Of a stretch of DNA of 64,000 nucleotides, positions 45,145 to 57,682 are shown in pieces. Source of the stretch: Microdochium bolleyi (Eukaryota; Ascomycota; Sordariomycetes; Xylariales; Microdochiaceae); assembly GCA_001566295.1 (NCBI GenBank), contig KQ964248.1, positions 1,612,001 to 1,676,000 of the forward strand, in the 5' to 3' direction. The notes below the pieces were generated by a model. It did no database searches and was not told the DNA's origin. It saw nothing but the letters and a program-made list of their open reading frames with translations. The position numbers were made by a program, and so were the translations under genes. The first letter of the stretch is position 1; each line of letters opens with the position of its first letter.

Positions 45145-46580
45145 CCCCCTCCTCTTGTGGTGGTCTTGGGGACGACAAGGCGGAATGGTACTTTCTGAAT
45201 ACCTTGCTTACCGTCCCCGTCTTGCACGATCATCCTACGGACAAGCACCAGAGAAGCCAGCATGCCTTGATGTGATAGTGAGCAAGTATGTTTGCGCCGC
45301 ATCTCGCAGACCACGAGCAACATCCGACCCCGGACTCCTACATGCACACAGAATTCACCCTCACTCGACCACTTCGTGTTTTCTGGTACCGTCGAGTTTT
45401 AGATATTCCAACGAGCCATACCTGCAAGGAGATCTGGACAGAGCACCATATTTGCCGACAATGTCCGAAAGTATCGCCACCCGCGAACTATACTCAGACG
45501 CGGTCAGCACGGCCCGGTCCCGAACAACGTGTCCCCATGTGAGACCCGGTCCCAGCATGAGAAAAAGATAGGAAAAACACAAGAGACAAAGAAAAAGGAA
45601 AAAAAGGAGAAAAAAAGTCCCGATGAGTAAGACATTGCCCAAAACATTGCACTATTAACACCTCGTGGAGCGTGATACAGCGGGAGCGTGGTGATATTCT
45701 CAAGACGCCGAGGCTGAGGCTGATCTGTGGCGATGTCTCAACCATAAGAGAGGCCCAAACCCGTGACCAAACTGCAGCCGGGATGGATTCCCCCCGCCGT
45801 GACGCATGGTCCCAGTGTGTATTGAACGTGTTCCGTGAGATCCTTATGATATCATGTCCACAGTCACTTCGACCATGCTCTCGCGCTCCAGTATCGTGAT
45901 ATGTGACCGCCTGCTGGAGCGACAGAGCACTCCCAGCTCGAGCCTTATTCTCCCGCGCATCGGGCCTGTAAACTGTGATATGCAGCGACAAGCCATCAGA
46001 CCGCAAGGACCCGGACAAGAGCGCTCGCACCGCCTCGGCAGCTTTTCTGCGGCCGTAACGGCAAAGCTGCTCGCGGGGCTCCGGCTCACTGCTGTCTCCC
46101 CCGCAACAACGGCACCTCCAAGCTCAGGCCGCCGCCCGTGAGTGCCAGTCCCTTTTGCCGGGAACAGGTCAAGGAGGTAGAAAGCACGCCGACGGTACCC
46201 AGAGAGATATCAAGAAGGCCGAAAAGGCTGGCCCGCCCCCTTCGCGCAGTGAACCCGACCGGGCTTCCGCAACGGAGGGTGTTCCGCTAGAGAGTCTGCC
46301 AACCTGTTCACCGCAACACAGCCTCACGCCGGCACTCCAAGTCAACTCATATGGGTTTGATAGTGTTGTATGTTGCCGGGGAGGATACCTGCGGCTTTGC
46401 AGACTGCGAATGAAGTCAATAGACTACTTCACTTTTACCCCAGAGGAACTACACACCGCACGCCATAGTCTGCCCGGCTGGGGAAGTGGTGGTTGTTCCT
46501 CAGAAGTCCCCTGGCGGAGCTTCGTGACGGCGTCTCCACCGGTTGCACTAGAGATCGAGCCGGCTCGGGCACCATGGAAA

Positions 46581-46633
<53 letters not shown>
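46581..46633 (+). repeat. 53-base G homopolymer
   Basis: An uninterrupted run of 53 G between GGAAA and TGTGG. It makes spurious poly-Gly/poly-Pro frames on the two strands. It may be genuine G-quadruplex-forming DNA or an assembly or sequencing artefact. Confidence 0.95.
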
Positions 46634-46634
<1 letters not shown>

Positions 46635-47231
46635 GTGGAAGTGCTAGCCGAGTTTCCAACTGACAGAGTCGGTTGCAATGTCACGTTGCGGTCAGGCGAT
46701 GATCTTGCTTCTAGTCTCAGAAGAGCCGCACAAGCAACTTGCGGAGTGGTTTTTGTGTGAATGTTGGTTGGTGGTGGCCTGTGTGGTTGCCACTGCCCGC
46801 TAGGCTGAGCATGAGGCGACAACTCGATTGAGCACAGCGCAGGCGGTTGCTTCAGAATCGAGGCACAGAACAAATCCGTGATGGCTCTGCATAGGTGATT
46901 GGGCCAGAGGGATCCTTCACTGCAGGCGGCACAAGATGATGTCGCCATTCGAGAAGCTGGTGGTTGGCAATTGGAGGGATGTGGTCCTCTTCGCAGGATG
47001 TAGCAATGCAGCTTGAGGGCGGCGAGCGAATCAGAGGCCGCTGAGGCCGGATGAAGGGCACCGATTAGGAGTAGCCCCAGGTGGCTCTTCGGCGGGCGCT
47101 CAAAATCCCCCGACTAGGCCTGGCCAATGAGGGCGCCACGGGCAAGGTGTGGCTACAACGCCCCGGAGCTTGTTACTGGCATGTCAGCAGGGCAGGGCGA
47201 CCGAGGCGGGCCCGAGTGCTGTGCCACGCAC

Positions 47232-47275
47232 TGACAGGACAGGACAGGACAGGGCAGGCAGGACGGGACAGGACG
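47232..47275 (+). repeat. GACAG-type pentanucleotide microsatellite
   Basis: Several perfect GACAG units followed by degenerate GGCAG/GGACG units over 44 bp. Non-coding. Confidence 0.75.
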
Positions 47276-47613
47276 GTCGTAAGACGGTCCCCGAGCGGCC
47301 AAGGTGATGGCGCGGCGAGCACTGCATGCTGCACAGAGCATGCTGCTGTCGACCTGGGCAGCAGCGACGAGGTCGTGGGGGTCTCAACAGAGGCGTCGGT
47401 GGCTTATCTATGCGGCGGGTGAGCAGAGGCAAGCATGCAAGGCATGGTCTGCAGCAAGAGCCTCGCTTGTCGCCAAAATGGTGGGCTCGCCGTTGGGGCC
47501 AGCGGGCGAGCCACGGCCGGGGGCTGCCTGCTCGAGTGCGCCGCCAGGATTGCACACCTGGGCACCTCTTGGCAGCCAGTGCTGCCAGGGGCCGTATTTC
47601 CCGAGCGGGACGA

Positions 47614-47638
47614 GTGTGTGCTGTGTGTGTGTGTGTGT
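47614..47638 (+). repeat. TG dinucleotide tract
   Basis: About 25 bp of TG units with one C interruption. Non-coding. Confidence 0.75.
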
Positions 47639-48469
47639 CATTCGGCTCCCCATGTCTTATCGGCCAGTGCAGCGGGAGAGGCATTCGGAGGGCACGCTAG
47701 CGCACTTCGATGCATCACGGATGCTTCCTTGGGCCTTCTAGCGCTTGCGCGTGCAGCCTGCCCGGCCTGGGAAGAGGGGTTTTTTGCGTGAGGGACCAGG
47801 TCGGTATGTATCGTCAAGTAGTTTGGAGACTCTGCCTCTGGCGCGTGACGTTGTTGTTGTTGTGGTTGATGGCGGTCGAGGTCAGACACCTGCATCTATG
47901 GATGACTTTGTGAGGGCAGCTTGTGCAACACCTACCGTACCCCGCGTCGAGCAATCCGGGGCCGCACCTTTCCTGCGCCTTCCTGGAAACCTTTAGTCAC
48001 GAAAACAACTCCCCAGATTTCCAAGCCGAGCGTGCTGCACGGCTAACCCAGTGCCGCGGGTCTGGCATCGAGTCCGTGCTTCTTGGTGCATTCTCCGTAC
48101 GATGGGCCAGTGTTGGTGTTCTCATGACTGAAACCGAGCGCGACAGCTCGACCAAGGGATGGATGGCGATGCTCCGGTGGCTGGTGCTCGTACCTGGCGG
48201 GCCTGGCATCCCCCAAGCGCCTCGGAGTCAGCACCAGGAACCGCTTCCATTGCGCCTTCCATGCCAGGGCGATCGGCCGCACCTGCCCCCAAAGCCAGGT
48301 CGAATACGAGCACGCACGGGATGATAAGCTCCTCAGGCGGCTCCTGCCTCGCAGATCATCACAATCACTAATGCCGTGGGCTCTATCACGACATCGACGT
48401 GCTTGCACCGGCCGGCGGCAGAGCTTCGAGAACGACCCCACGGCCCGGCGCCTTCAGTAGCACTGCGTC

Positions 48470-48484
48470 GGGGGGGGGGGGGGG
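48470..48484 (+). repeat. 15-base G homopolymer
   Basis: A run of 15 G, 1.8 kb from the 53-base run and on the same strand. Confidence 0.9.
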
Positions 48485-51400
48485 CTCGCGACCCTGCAGC
48501 AAATACAACCCTCGACACCAGCCTTCGCAGCATGGCAGCTACCCCAACCGTCCAACACGAACGAGCCAGCCCTGGACACCATCGCAGCGGAGACTTCGCT
48601 GGCCGCCGCAAAAACTACCTTGCAGCACGTCAAAGCATGCCGCCTAGCGCACATCCCAAGCGGCGATCATCAACAAGCGGCACAGGCGTCCCAAGCAGGC
48701 ATCGCGACAAAGCGGTCTGAGGCGCTGTTGCAGCTCACGAGATGTCGGCAAATACTTGTCGGTGCTTCGAGGAACAGCCATAATGTGCTACGACTTAAGT
48801 AGGCGCATGTCGTGCAACCCTTCTGGACCATTCTGGTAGTGGTCAAGGAAGGCCGCCAGGCAACCTCCAACCTCTGTCAACCACCACCACCACCGCCGCC
48901 ACCGTCGTCACATGTGTGACCGAGGCATCACTCTCAATATGCTGTGCGACTCGTCATGCCCAGGTGAGCAGGGGCTTGTTCACCTTCGCTTATCTGAAGC
49001 ACAGCTATCAACAATCAGTACTCGGCATTCATTGGACTGGCAAAGAGTGGACGGCTCGGACGATCAGGGTTCTCAACAGATGTAGTAGTCGATCTCTGGG
49101 CACGCCAGCATAGACGAGGACGCCGCCCACCGGCAACGCCCCGTTGGTACACCTTGGGTTATTTGCGTGCCAAGCCTTCACGTCGAGGCCGACCCACCAG
49201 CAAAGTTCCACTCCTCCGCTCCTGCAGGTAATTGCGGGCTAACGCTTGAGGCGCCTGCACGACAAGGATGGTCTCAAGGGTCTAATTCGAGCCTGCCCTG
49301 GCTCTCAAGTACTGTTCAAGTCGCCGTTGTACTTCTATCTAAGCAGGCATGCCGACAAGGGTCTGCCTGTATATTCCCCATCCCCACTCACTCGGTCCAC
49401 CCTTCAACGTGCTAATTACCCCGGACTCTATATTGTGGCAGTTTGGACACAACAACCGCACGTCGTTCGGCACATGTCAGCAATAGGTCCTGACCTCATC
49501 CAGTATGCTTTGCGCCGCCTTCAGCTTGCGAGTAACTGGGAAGCCATAACAGTCCCGGTCCCTCTCATATGAGCCCTCCCGTCGACCGAAAAGTCATCGG
49601 CATAGGTCAAGTGAAACGGAAAATGCTCTACGCCTAACCACTGAGAAGGGTCATGTCAGCCACAAGTGTATTGCAGAAGTCTGCAACGTCCCTCGGGCTT
49701 GCGAAATGCACAGAGAGGCTTCCTGCTACCCCTGAGGTGATCGGGCGATGCAGGTTCAAGTCTCGCGGTACTCGAGAAGGCATCGCCTCGTGATTGCTCA
49801 TCGTCCTGCCTACACTAAGATACACTTTGGGTCCACTTGTCATTTCACCTCCGCCGTAGGTCACTCGGCAGCGGAGAAAGCAGCATGAACTTCAATGTCC
49901 ACCGTTGATCGGTTCCTACAACTCTCCCAGGCGAGGGGCTGCGCGGTCCTGATTCGTTGCTTACATCGGAGTGGCAAATCTATGGCTGGTGCCGGCGGCA
50001 AGCTCTGTGACGTTTACGTGAGGCAGCATAACGATTTCGAGGCGTCAACATCGAATGGAGTCTCAGGCACACCCCTGCACGATCCGGCAGGCAATAGTCG
50101 TATGCAGAGCCCGACATGTGAAGAGACGAACCCTGACCTCAGTGATCTGTGCATCACAGAACCTAAAGACGGCCCGCCAGGCCTCACCACTGCCTCTCAA
50201 ATACGCCGTCCGACTTTCACGTAGCTCATGTCTACGTCGCGTGCAGATCCAACTACAAGCAGGCAGGTGTTCGTACACAAAGGGCATTTCAGCAATGTCT
50301 GTCGTGCGTGTCCAGCCACAATGGGACGTCAACCCCGGACGGGTAAAGGATCCACGCCACAATCCTACCGAAGCCCAAATCTACAGCACCTCAGAGCTGC
50401 TTGTGTGAATCGGCGACCAGCCCGAAGTAGCTAGAGGAATTCGCGATCATCAAAGGGTCCTCAGAACTGCGAATACTTTGTCCAATGCGTCCACTTTCCC
50501 CGATTGGGGCGCAGCACAACTAGGCTACATACTGTGCGCACTTTCCGGGCATGAAGTCCAGACTCCCCCCGCTTTTCAACTGCCCTTGTGCCCATGCCAG
50601 GGGTTTTATAGAGGGACAGCTTTCATGCACCGGCCAGCCAGCAAACCAGCCGACGCTGCTCCATACTACGTGCATACAACGGCCTGGCTCGCTGACACAA
50701 TGACGAGATGTCAGATATGGGAGACACTTCAGCTGCGAGACCAAAGCTGGGCTTTCAGCCCATTCGGCACCGGACTCAATCCGATCTGAAATTCAGTTCT
50801 CTTTGCATGTGCATGATGAGATTGCGCCGCGGCCTTAGTTGTTCCAAGTCTGCGGGGCTTGGAGCGCACGGCATTTCAACGAGCCCTCCACTTTCCGGAC
50901 GCGGCTGTCATGGCGACTTTGTTGAGCGATGCAGGAACGCGGGGGAGGCTTGGATTCGAACAAGGGCAAGGCGTCAAACGTCTGGACTCGTTGGTACCAG
51001 AAAGTCGACAGGGACGCCGTGAAGTTTGACCTACCTACCTAGGGAGCACGCCCACCTTACTTATCGTGACAATCGAGAAGGACTAGACTGAGCGGCAACA
51101 CCACCTTGCACGATATCCTACTGCACTGACAGAACTACCTATCCTCCTCAGGCATGCAGCTACATGGGTCCTGGGCGGCTCAAGTCGACTGGGGCTTGCG
51201 CAAAAAACCGACTCCCCACAAGCGATTGCATCGGTCATCGACCTTTAGGTAGGTGGCCCCACACGCTACTTGGGTAAGAGGCCGGTGTTAAAACCCAAAA
51301 GCCTTGCTGGAGCCGCAATCGCCAGCTATCATGGATTCAAGTGTGCAGACAGTCATCATGCGTCGAATTCCTTGAACAGTGCTGCTAAAGATAGCGGCAG

Positions 51401-54400
51401 TTTTGGACTACCACAGATGTCAGCAACCATCACTTCACGTTGGAGGCAGCAGGCCCGCCATCTCTGACTAAACTTGCGGCTCAAAAGAGGAACAGGGCAC
51501 CTTCCAAGAAGCAGCAATCAGATAAGCCGAGCAAAAACTACGCCCTTGCACTCGCGGATAAATTAACTACCACCATCGTCGCAACTCTGTTTACTCTCCG
51601 GCATGGTCACTCAACGTAGAGCCACACCTGCGCAACCTTCTGTGGTATTTTGCGCGCGGGGGGCAATGAGGCGGCAGCACCCATCGTCTATATCAGTCCG
51701 GCGTATGGATGCATAACACATGCCCATAGCACGATGCCGACGACACAACCACGACGCGCCAGGCCACAAACTTCCCAAATAAGCCGTTTTCTGGTCCCTT
51801 GCCCCTCCATTATCGGCCTTGATGCACTCCGAGGGTACCGGTCGGAGATATTCAGCAGATCCAGGATCAACCGTTCGCACATAGATTATCTGGATGCGAC
51901 GCCACGCGAAGCTAGATATACCCTCGTCGGGCGCCGACAACGTCAGGTCAAGCTGCGGCGGCTACTGCCGACCTTCTTGAAGCGGGCACTTCTTCGAGGA
52001 CGCCGAGTGCTGCGGAGTCCACGGTACACTCCGACACATACTCTACTCTAATAGAAGGGAGTGACTGCTGACGACCTCTGCATGACGTGCTGTACAACTT
52101 CAAGCAGGATGCTTCACATGCATGCCTGCCTGCACTCACCTGGTAGCCAGGCACGTCTTCTGTCTGCGGGTCTACATCAGGCCATCAACTCGGATCACCA
52201 ACCCCGGCCTCGCTCATGCTCTGTCCACAGTTGTCCAAGGGGAAAGAGGGTCCCGCCATGTTGACAGTGTTACACTGCGCAATAATCGTCCCGGATAATG
52301 GCCAACTGGACCGCAAGCCACGCGGTTGACAAGTGATGCCCACGTTGCCGAGCAGAGTCAAGCCTTTTGTTTCATGGCGTGCACGGGTGTGCATGAGACC
52401 AGCGCTCCGACGGGATCGGGAAGACCTTCTCTGTCCTGTGGAAGCTTTAGGTCTCGCGATGTTTGAGCTGTATGATGATGTATTGACCCCATGGTAGGGT
52501 CGACGTTCATGCATGGCGTGGCAGCATGTGATACGACGTAGCCGCACCAAAGCAACAAGAATCAACCACACAAGACCTGCCACTTCCACCACCGAATGAG
52601 AAAGCCACAAGAATTTGCGGTATATTCTTCAAAGAACGGCTTCTTGCATACGACCTGCGTGGGGCAGACTCGAATGTCGTGCTCAATCACAACATTTGCG
52701 CGGCGGGCCGACTCATGCTGGGCGCTCGTTGAGTATTTCCCGCTCAATCTAATAAGCTCGGGAGCACGTCCAGGGTATCTCTGTCTCTCTCTGCATTTTG
52801 ACTTGCTTCCGACTGCGGACTCGGATTTGCCCGTGGTCCCCTTGCATTTCTTCGACTGCCGGCGACGAGTCGCAAGTGTGGGGCGGTGGCTTCGTGTAAG
52901 TTAATCAACGGAGTACAATGCGGATTGTGTCAAGGCCATCGTCCCGCTGCGGGGAGGCTCTGGAGTCGAAGCCCTTGACCGCCCATTTCGGGCACCGCTG
53001 GCACCTCGAGGGAACGGGCTTGGCGCTCCGCGGTCGGGTGCCTTGGGAGAGTGAGACAGCCTTGAGCCCTGCTTCCGATTGCCAAGCCATCCTTGACTCA
53101 CGAGCCCGAGTCGTATACTCCGTACTCATGACTCCATAGGCGTGCACACTTGGGACGGCATATCCAAGCCTGAATACGGGACCGCGGCGGTGCCGCGCCG
53201 ACTCAGGTTCCTTGAAGTGTAGACCTGGTGAACCTTAAGTCCCCTTGTCGGAGTGCTGGTCCATGAACGAGCAAGGGTCATGGTGCGCCCAAGATAAAGC
53301 GGGACTCGGGAGGTGAATACCGTCCGCAGTACTGATAGATACCTGGGTACGTAGAGAGAGCGCATGATGCAGGCAAGGTGGCGGCTCTGCCAAGCTTGTG
53401 GGGTCCGATTCAACAATGCGATGCAAAGTGGACTGACTAATAATCCGCATCCCGTGGATCGAGTGGTCTACACCCTATCATCGTATCAGTGGGAGGGAGT
53501 GTGTGGTTTGGACTGGACCACTACGGAGTACACACCTGCCTCAATCGCCTGTGGTGTGGCAGCGACTGGCTGTATAGCAGCTTTCAGAGACAAGTGTTCC
53601 GCGATGTGTCGTAAGCGACGGTGAGCCACTGACGACACAGGAAGTCCGGGGCGAGCCAATGACATTGGCCAACTTGGATTACACAAGTGGAAGCGAGCGA
53701 AGCCACGAGACACAGCCGCACATGCTGCGCGGAACAACCCTAGAACGAACCAATCTATAGGGGAAAACAAGGAACGAGGAAAAAAAGGAAAAAGAGTTTG
53801 TACCTACAGTAGTCCCTCTCCCCAAGTCTCAAAAATGCCGATTCGCCGCTCAACTTTCGCATAACCGTGTGCCGCATTGTCATGGCTCAGGTCGATCACT
53901 TACTATGCCCGCCGGTCTCCTGTTGAGTCGCGGGGTCTTGATTTGTCGGAACGCGACGGGCCAAAATTGGGTTTTGCCATGCCAAGTCGTTGTTGAAGCC
54001 AGCGGCGAGCCTACAATGGCATCTGTTGCACGACAAGTTTATTGCTAGCTGGCGATCGCCTTTCCGTATTGGTGCTTAGCTGTCCGCGGAATATGGTCAA
54101 CAGTGGGAACGGGTTGGCGTGTGGAGTAGGGTAGGCAGGATGCGGAGAGGCGCAGTGTATCGGAGCTTGAAAGAGCGGAGGTTGTTGTCCTCGTGGCGCA
54201 AGACGGCCAGGCATGAGATCGTGTTTCATCTCATCTCCCGCCTCATCTGGGGCGCCTTTACTGTTTGATCTCCCTCCAGCGTCTGGATCTCATACCTCCC
54301 ACACCTCCTGCGTGCCCCTTGGATCAGCACGCGAGATACAGAGCCCGTGCGCATGACCTCCTCATCATATGCTCCTGTAAGTTCGAGACGGCAAGCCAAG

Positions 54401-57400
54401 CTCGCTTCTGCGCATCGAGTGCATACATATTTGAAGACTAGATGGGCCTAGTTTGCCACGATTTCTCGGTATCTCGGGCAACTTTGACAGGTGCTCCCAG
54501 GACTATCCCTCCCAGTTTGGGCAGTATGCAGCCGAAGCCGTAAGGGAACTGCAACACCGTGTGTGGTATGCCTGTGTGTACCGCCACAATCAGCCTCACA
54601 ACACAGTCACACCATGCTTTTGATCCCCGAAGCCGTCATTATGCTGTGTCCAAATTCACGCGTTTCGGCGCGCAGTACTAAGAAAGGTATGTAAGATGGA
54701 GTGCATGATCTCCTTTGTAGGTGTCACGACTGTCCCGCAGCTTGACAGCCTACTAGGCTGATTCAACCCTGGCAACCGAACTGATGCGACAGGCAGATGC
54801 ACCTGGATAGTTCTTGTGACACGCAGGGACAGCAAGTGTCGATTTAGTTTATTGCGCTGACAAGAAGCGATGCTGGCGATGTTCCCTTGGCCGTGGACCA
54901 TCTGTTGCGGAGACATGCTTGCTCGCGGCCACGCGGAGTAATGCCCGGATAGGAGTGCACCCCTGCACGCCGCCGAGTTTGAAGTTCTGCTGCGGTCCCG
55001 ATATTAAGGCTCAGTGGTAGAGTTGCATGTGGGCTCCTGAGGTCGGTTGTGAGCCGTGGCAAAGGCATGATCGGCATTGGCGGAGTCGCTCGCGGCGGAG
55101 CTGGCCGATACCAAAAAGCCGAGGATCCTCAAGCAGGTTTGTAGTGGTCATGTATCCTTGTTGTCGGAACATCTCTATGATGTCCTTGGCGTACAGTGAG
55201 ACAAGTGTGGGAGGACCTTTCGTCGCGCAGACTTAAGGCTGTAGGTTGTGGCATCTCAGAAGCTGGGAAACAAATGACTGTGTCAATTCTCCGATGCTGA
55301 TCATGCCGGCTGATGTCGCATGTCTGTGGCTGGTTGGTTGAGGCGGCATCATGGTCCGCGCGCTGTGTGTCGCTGTCTCTGGGCTGAACGTCGCTCCCCT
55401 GCGCTGAGTGGTCGCCGACTGCCATGCTTGCGAGATAGCTCCTGGGGCGAACCGACCAATCCTTGATTCCGGGCTCAAGAAGTTGGCAGAAACCCTCAGC
55501 ACAGGACCCTTTTGCCCCATACGAAGTCGCGGCAACGCACATCCCTCCGCTGCTTGGCTTAGTGCGGGACGGAGTCGCCGCCGTGCAGCCTGCCTACCAG
55601 TTACACCAACGATCTGGGTACGGCGAGTCGTTGCTTCCGCCCGCAGGCCTCGTCCGTGATGCTGGCATGAACGGGGTCTATGTCCATGTCTGCCATGCGT
55701 CGCATCGCTTCACGTACTGCAGGTGCAAAAGATTAGACGTCTCAAGTGCTTGGCCATGCGTCCGTGGGGTATTCCGTGGGTACGCCATGTGCGGTTGCGA
55801 TGTGTTGCAGGTGTATTTTGGGCAGCACTTCGCCGGCAGTCGATGTGCCACGGGAGCGCCAAGCGATGTAGCGAGTGGACCGCGACGGGGTTCCCGCCCA
55901 AGACATGGTCCCAAACCGCCCGCTCGATGTTGCCATTGTGCGGAATCCGGCAGAGAGATGGGCACTGTCATGCAGAGGGGACAGCGCCAGGGCCCAAGCA
56001 TGAGTCTCGAGACAGCCTGCAGCGCTGCCGACCGGCCTATTTGCCCTGATTCGGACATGAGAGCAGCCTCTGAGACAAGTGGCCGATCTCGCGTGCAAGG
56101 GCAGCATGAAATCTGCGGTTGCCGCGTGATAGCAATCTGGCGGATTCTGGTTCGCTCTCCTGTCCGGATCAGGGAAAAGCAGGCACCGCAGACTCTTGGG
56201 AAGACGACTGCCGCTGGCGGGATGGCGTGCGTGGTGTTCTGTGGCTGGGCGATCAGGGTGCTACTGCAGTCGTGGTGCTAGTCAGCAAGCCTGCCTCGGC
56301 CTGATGAGTGATCTGCCCAGGCACGAGCGACGACATAGTGCATGGTGGATTTTGCGCGTCGATGGCAGCAGCAAGTGTCGACGCTGACGTGCTATCGGGC
56401 ATGCAGCGTGGATGGGATGGGATGTTTATTGCGCAGGCTTGGGGCACGCAGCGGCCAAGGAGGGGCGCCCTAAGCTAGCCTGGCCAGAGACAGAGTGTGG
56501 CCCGGCGACCGTCGGGGGTGCGCTGTCCAATGCCCAAGGCCCGAGTAGATTGCGGGGTGTCAAGGGGCAGCAAGTCGCCGGTTCCATCTCTCGAACTGCA
56601 TCGGCGGCTGCATCTGCATCCTGCCTGCACCCATGCGGCTCGCTTGTGATTGTGCACTGAGTGCCGTGTCCCTATGCCTCGCTCCTGCCAATGTCCTGGC
56701 GAAAGCATAATGCCTTGTGCCTGCAGCATCGCGCATGTGAGAGGCCCCCCGTCCTGCACATTCACCATCAGTCATGGGCTTAGAGGAAGCGTACGAGCAG
56801 CCGTATCTAATGTACCTATCGTAATGTACCTTCAAGGTAGGCAGGCACGCACGCAGCCAAAGGAGCTCGGGTCGTGCCGGCCTGTGCAGTATGGCGTTGT
56901 CCCCTCTGGCGCAACCGAGCAATATCTCGGATTCTCTCCACAGCCCGCCGCCAGAGTCGAGAACATTGCAAGGCTTCCAAAACATTGCCCAGCTCGCCAG
57001 ACTGCTATCGACACAACACGGGGCTGGCAGAACAGTCGGCCAGTCAGCAAAAGTCACAAGCACATGCTTGCAAGTCGCGGTGCTGGTATCTCGTGCCCGA
57101 TCCCTGCTGCCAGATCCCTGGCCGCTTCGGCAGGCCCCGTCGAGCATCTCGTCTGCTCCTCGCACACCCCTGCCCGCAACCCCCCATGCCCACGACGACG
57201 GGTGTCGCCCACCGAGAGACCCTGGGCCCCTCCTCTATCGCTCCCCTGCTCTCCATCGCGGGAGACTAGGCCATCTGGACGAAGGGGGTGTCGCTGACCC
57301 TGGCCATGTACCGGCCTTGTACTCGAGCCCGCCCTCTCCACAGCCAAATCGCGGGTGGAGGCCACAAGTGCCCACCTCCTCTGCCAAAATGCCACCACTG

Positions 57401-57682
57401 AGAGCCCTGGTCGCGGTGCCCTCACCCTGCTGCGACCTCGACTTATATCTATTCCCGCTCGCCCGTCCGATCTTGGTTTGCCTCCCTCCAGCAGAAAGTG
57501 ATGCCATTATAGTCTCGTCTTTGGACTCACCTGTAGTTGCCTTCTATCAGGACAGCCGAAGCCATCTTCACCAACAGTCAACCACAACATAACCCCGCCA
57601 CATCTGTCTTACATACACACGTCTACCTGCACGACCACATCAACCCGTAACGACCGTGCAATAGTCACGTCAAAGCGCCAAC

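Larger units (their letters stand above)
42678..57682. other. Gene-poor region B
   Basis: 15 kb with no supported gene. GC is moderate, so this is not the AT-rich product of heavy RIP. Frames seldom exceed 150 codons. The longest (55463-56281) begins at TTG and resembles nothing. Simple repeats are concentrated at 45-49 kb. The last ~1 kb must include the promoter and leader of the transcription factor at 57683. No rRNA, transposon or convincing tRNA was recognised. Confidence 0.55.

Noticed and set aside
46155..46760. Frame with a poly-Gly stretch across the G tract
   Set aside because: It begins at TTG and is kept open only by the G homopolymer; no conserved sequence.
49750..49774. GGTTCAAGTC T-arm-like motif
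   Set aside because: The T-stem is acceptable but no matching acceptor strand or A box lies at the required distance.
54998..55074. tRNA-like stretch (GGCTCAGTGGTAGAG D-arm, CCGAT/ATCGG ends)
   Set aside because: Only five of seven acceptor pairs form, the T-arm is misplaced and the GGTTCGA box is not matched.
55463..56281. 272-codon frame, the longest in the gene-poor region
   Set aside because: Non-ATG start, Cys/Arg-rich random composition, no domain, overlapped by other frames of similar quality.
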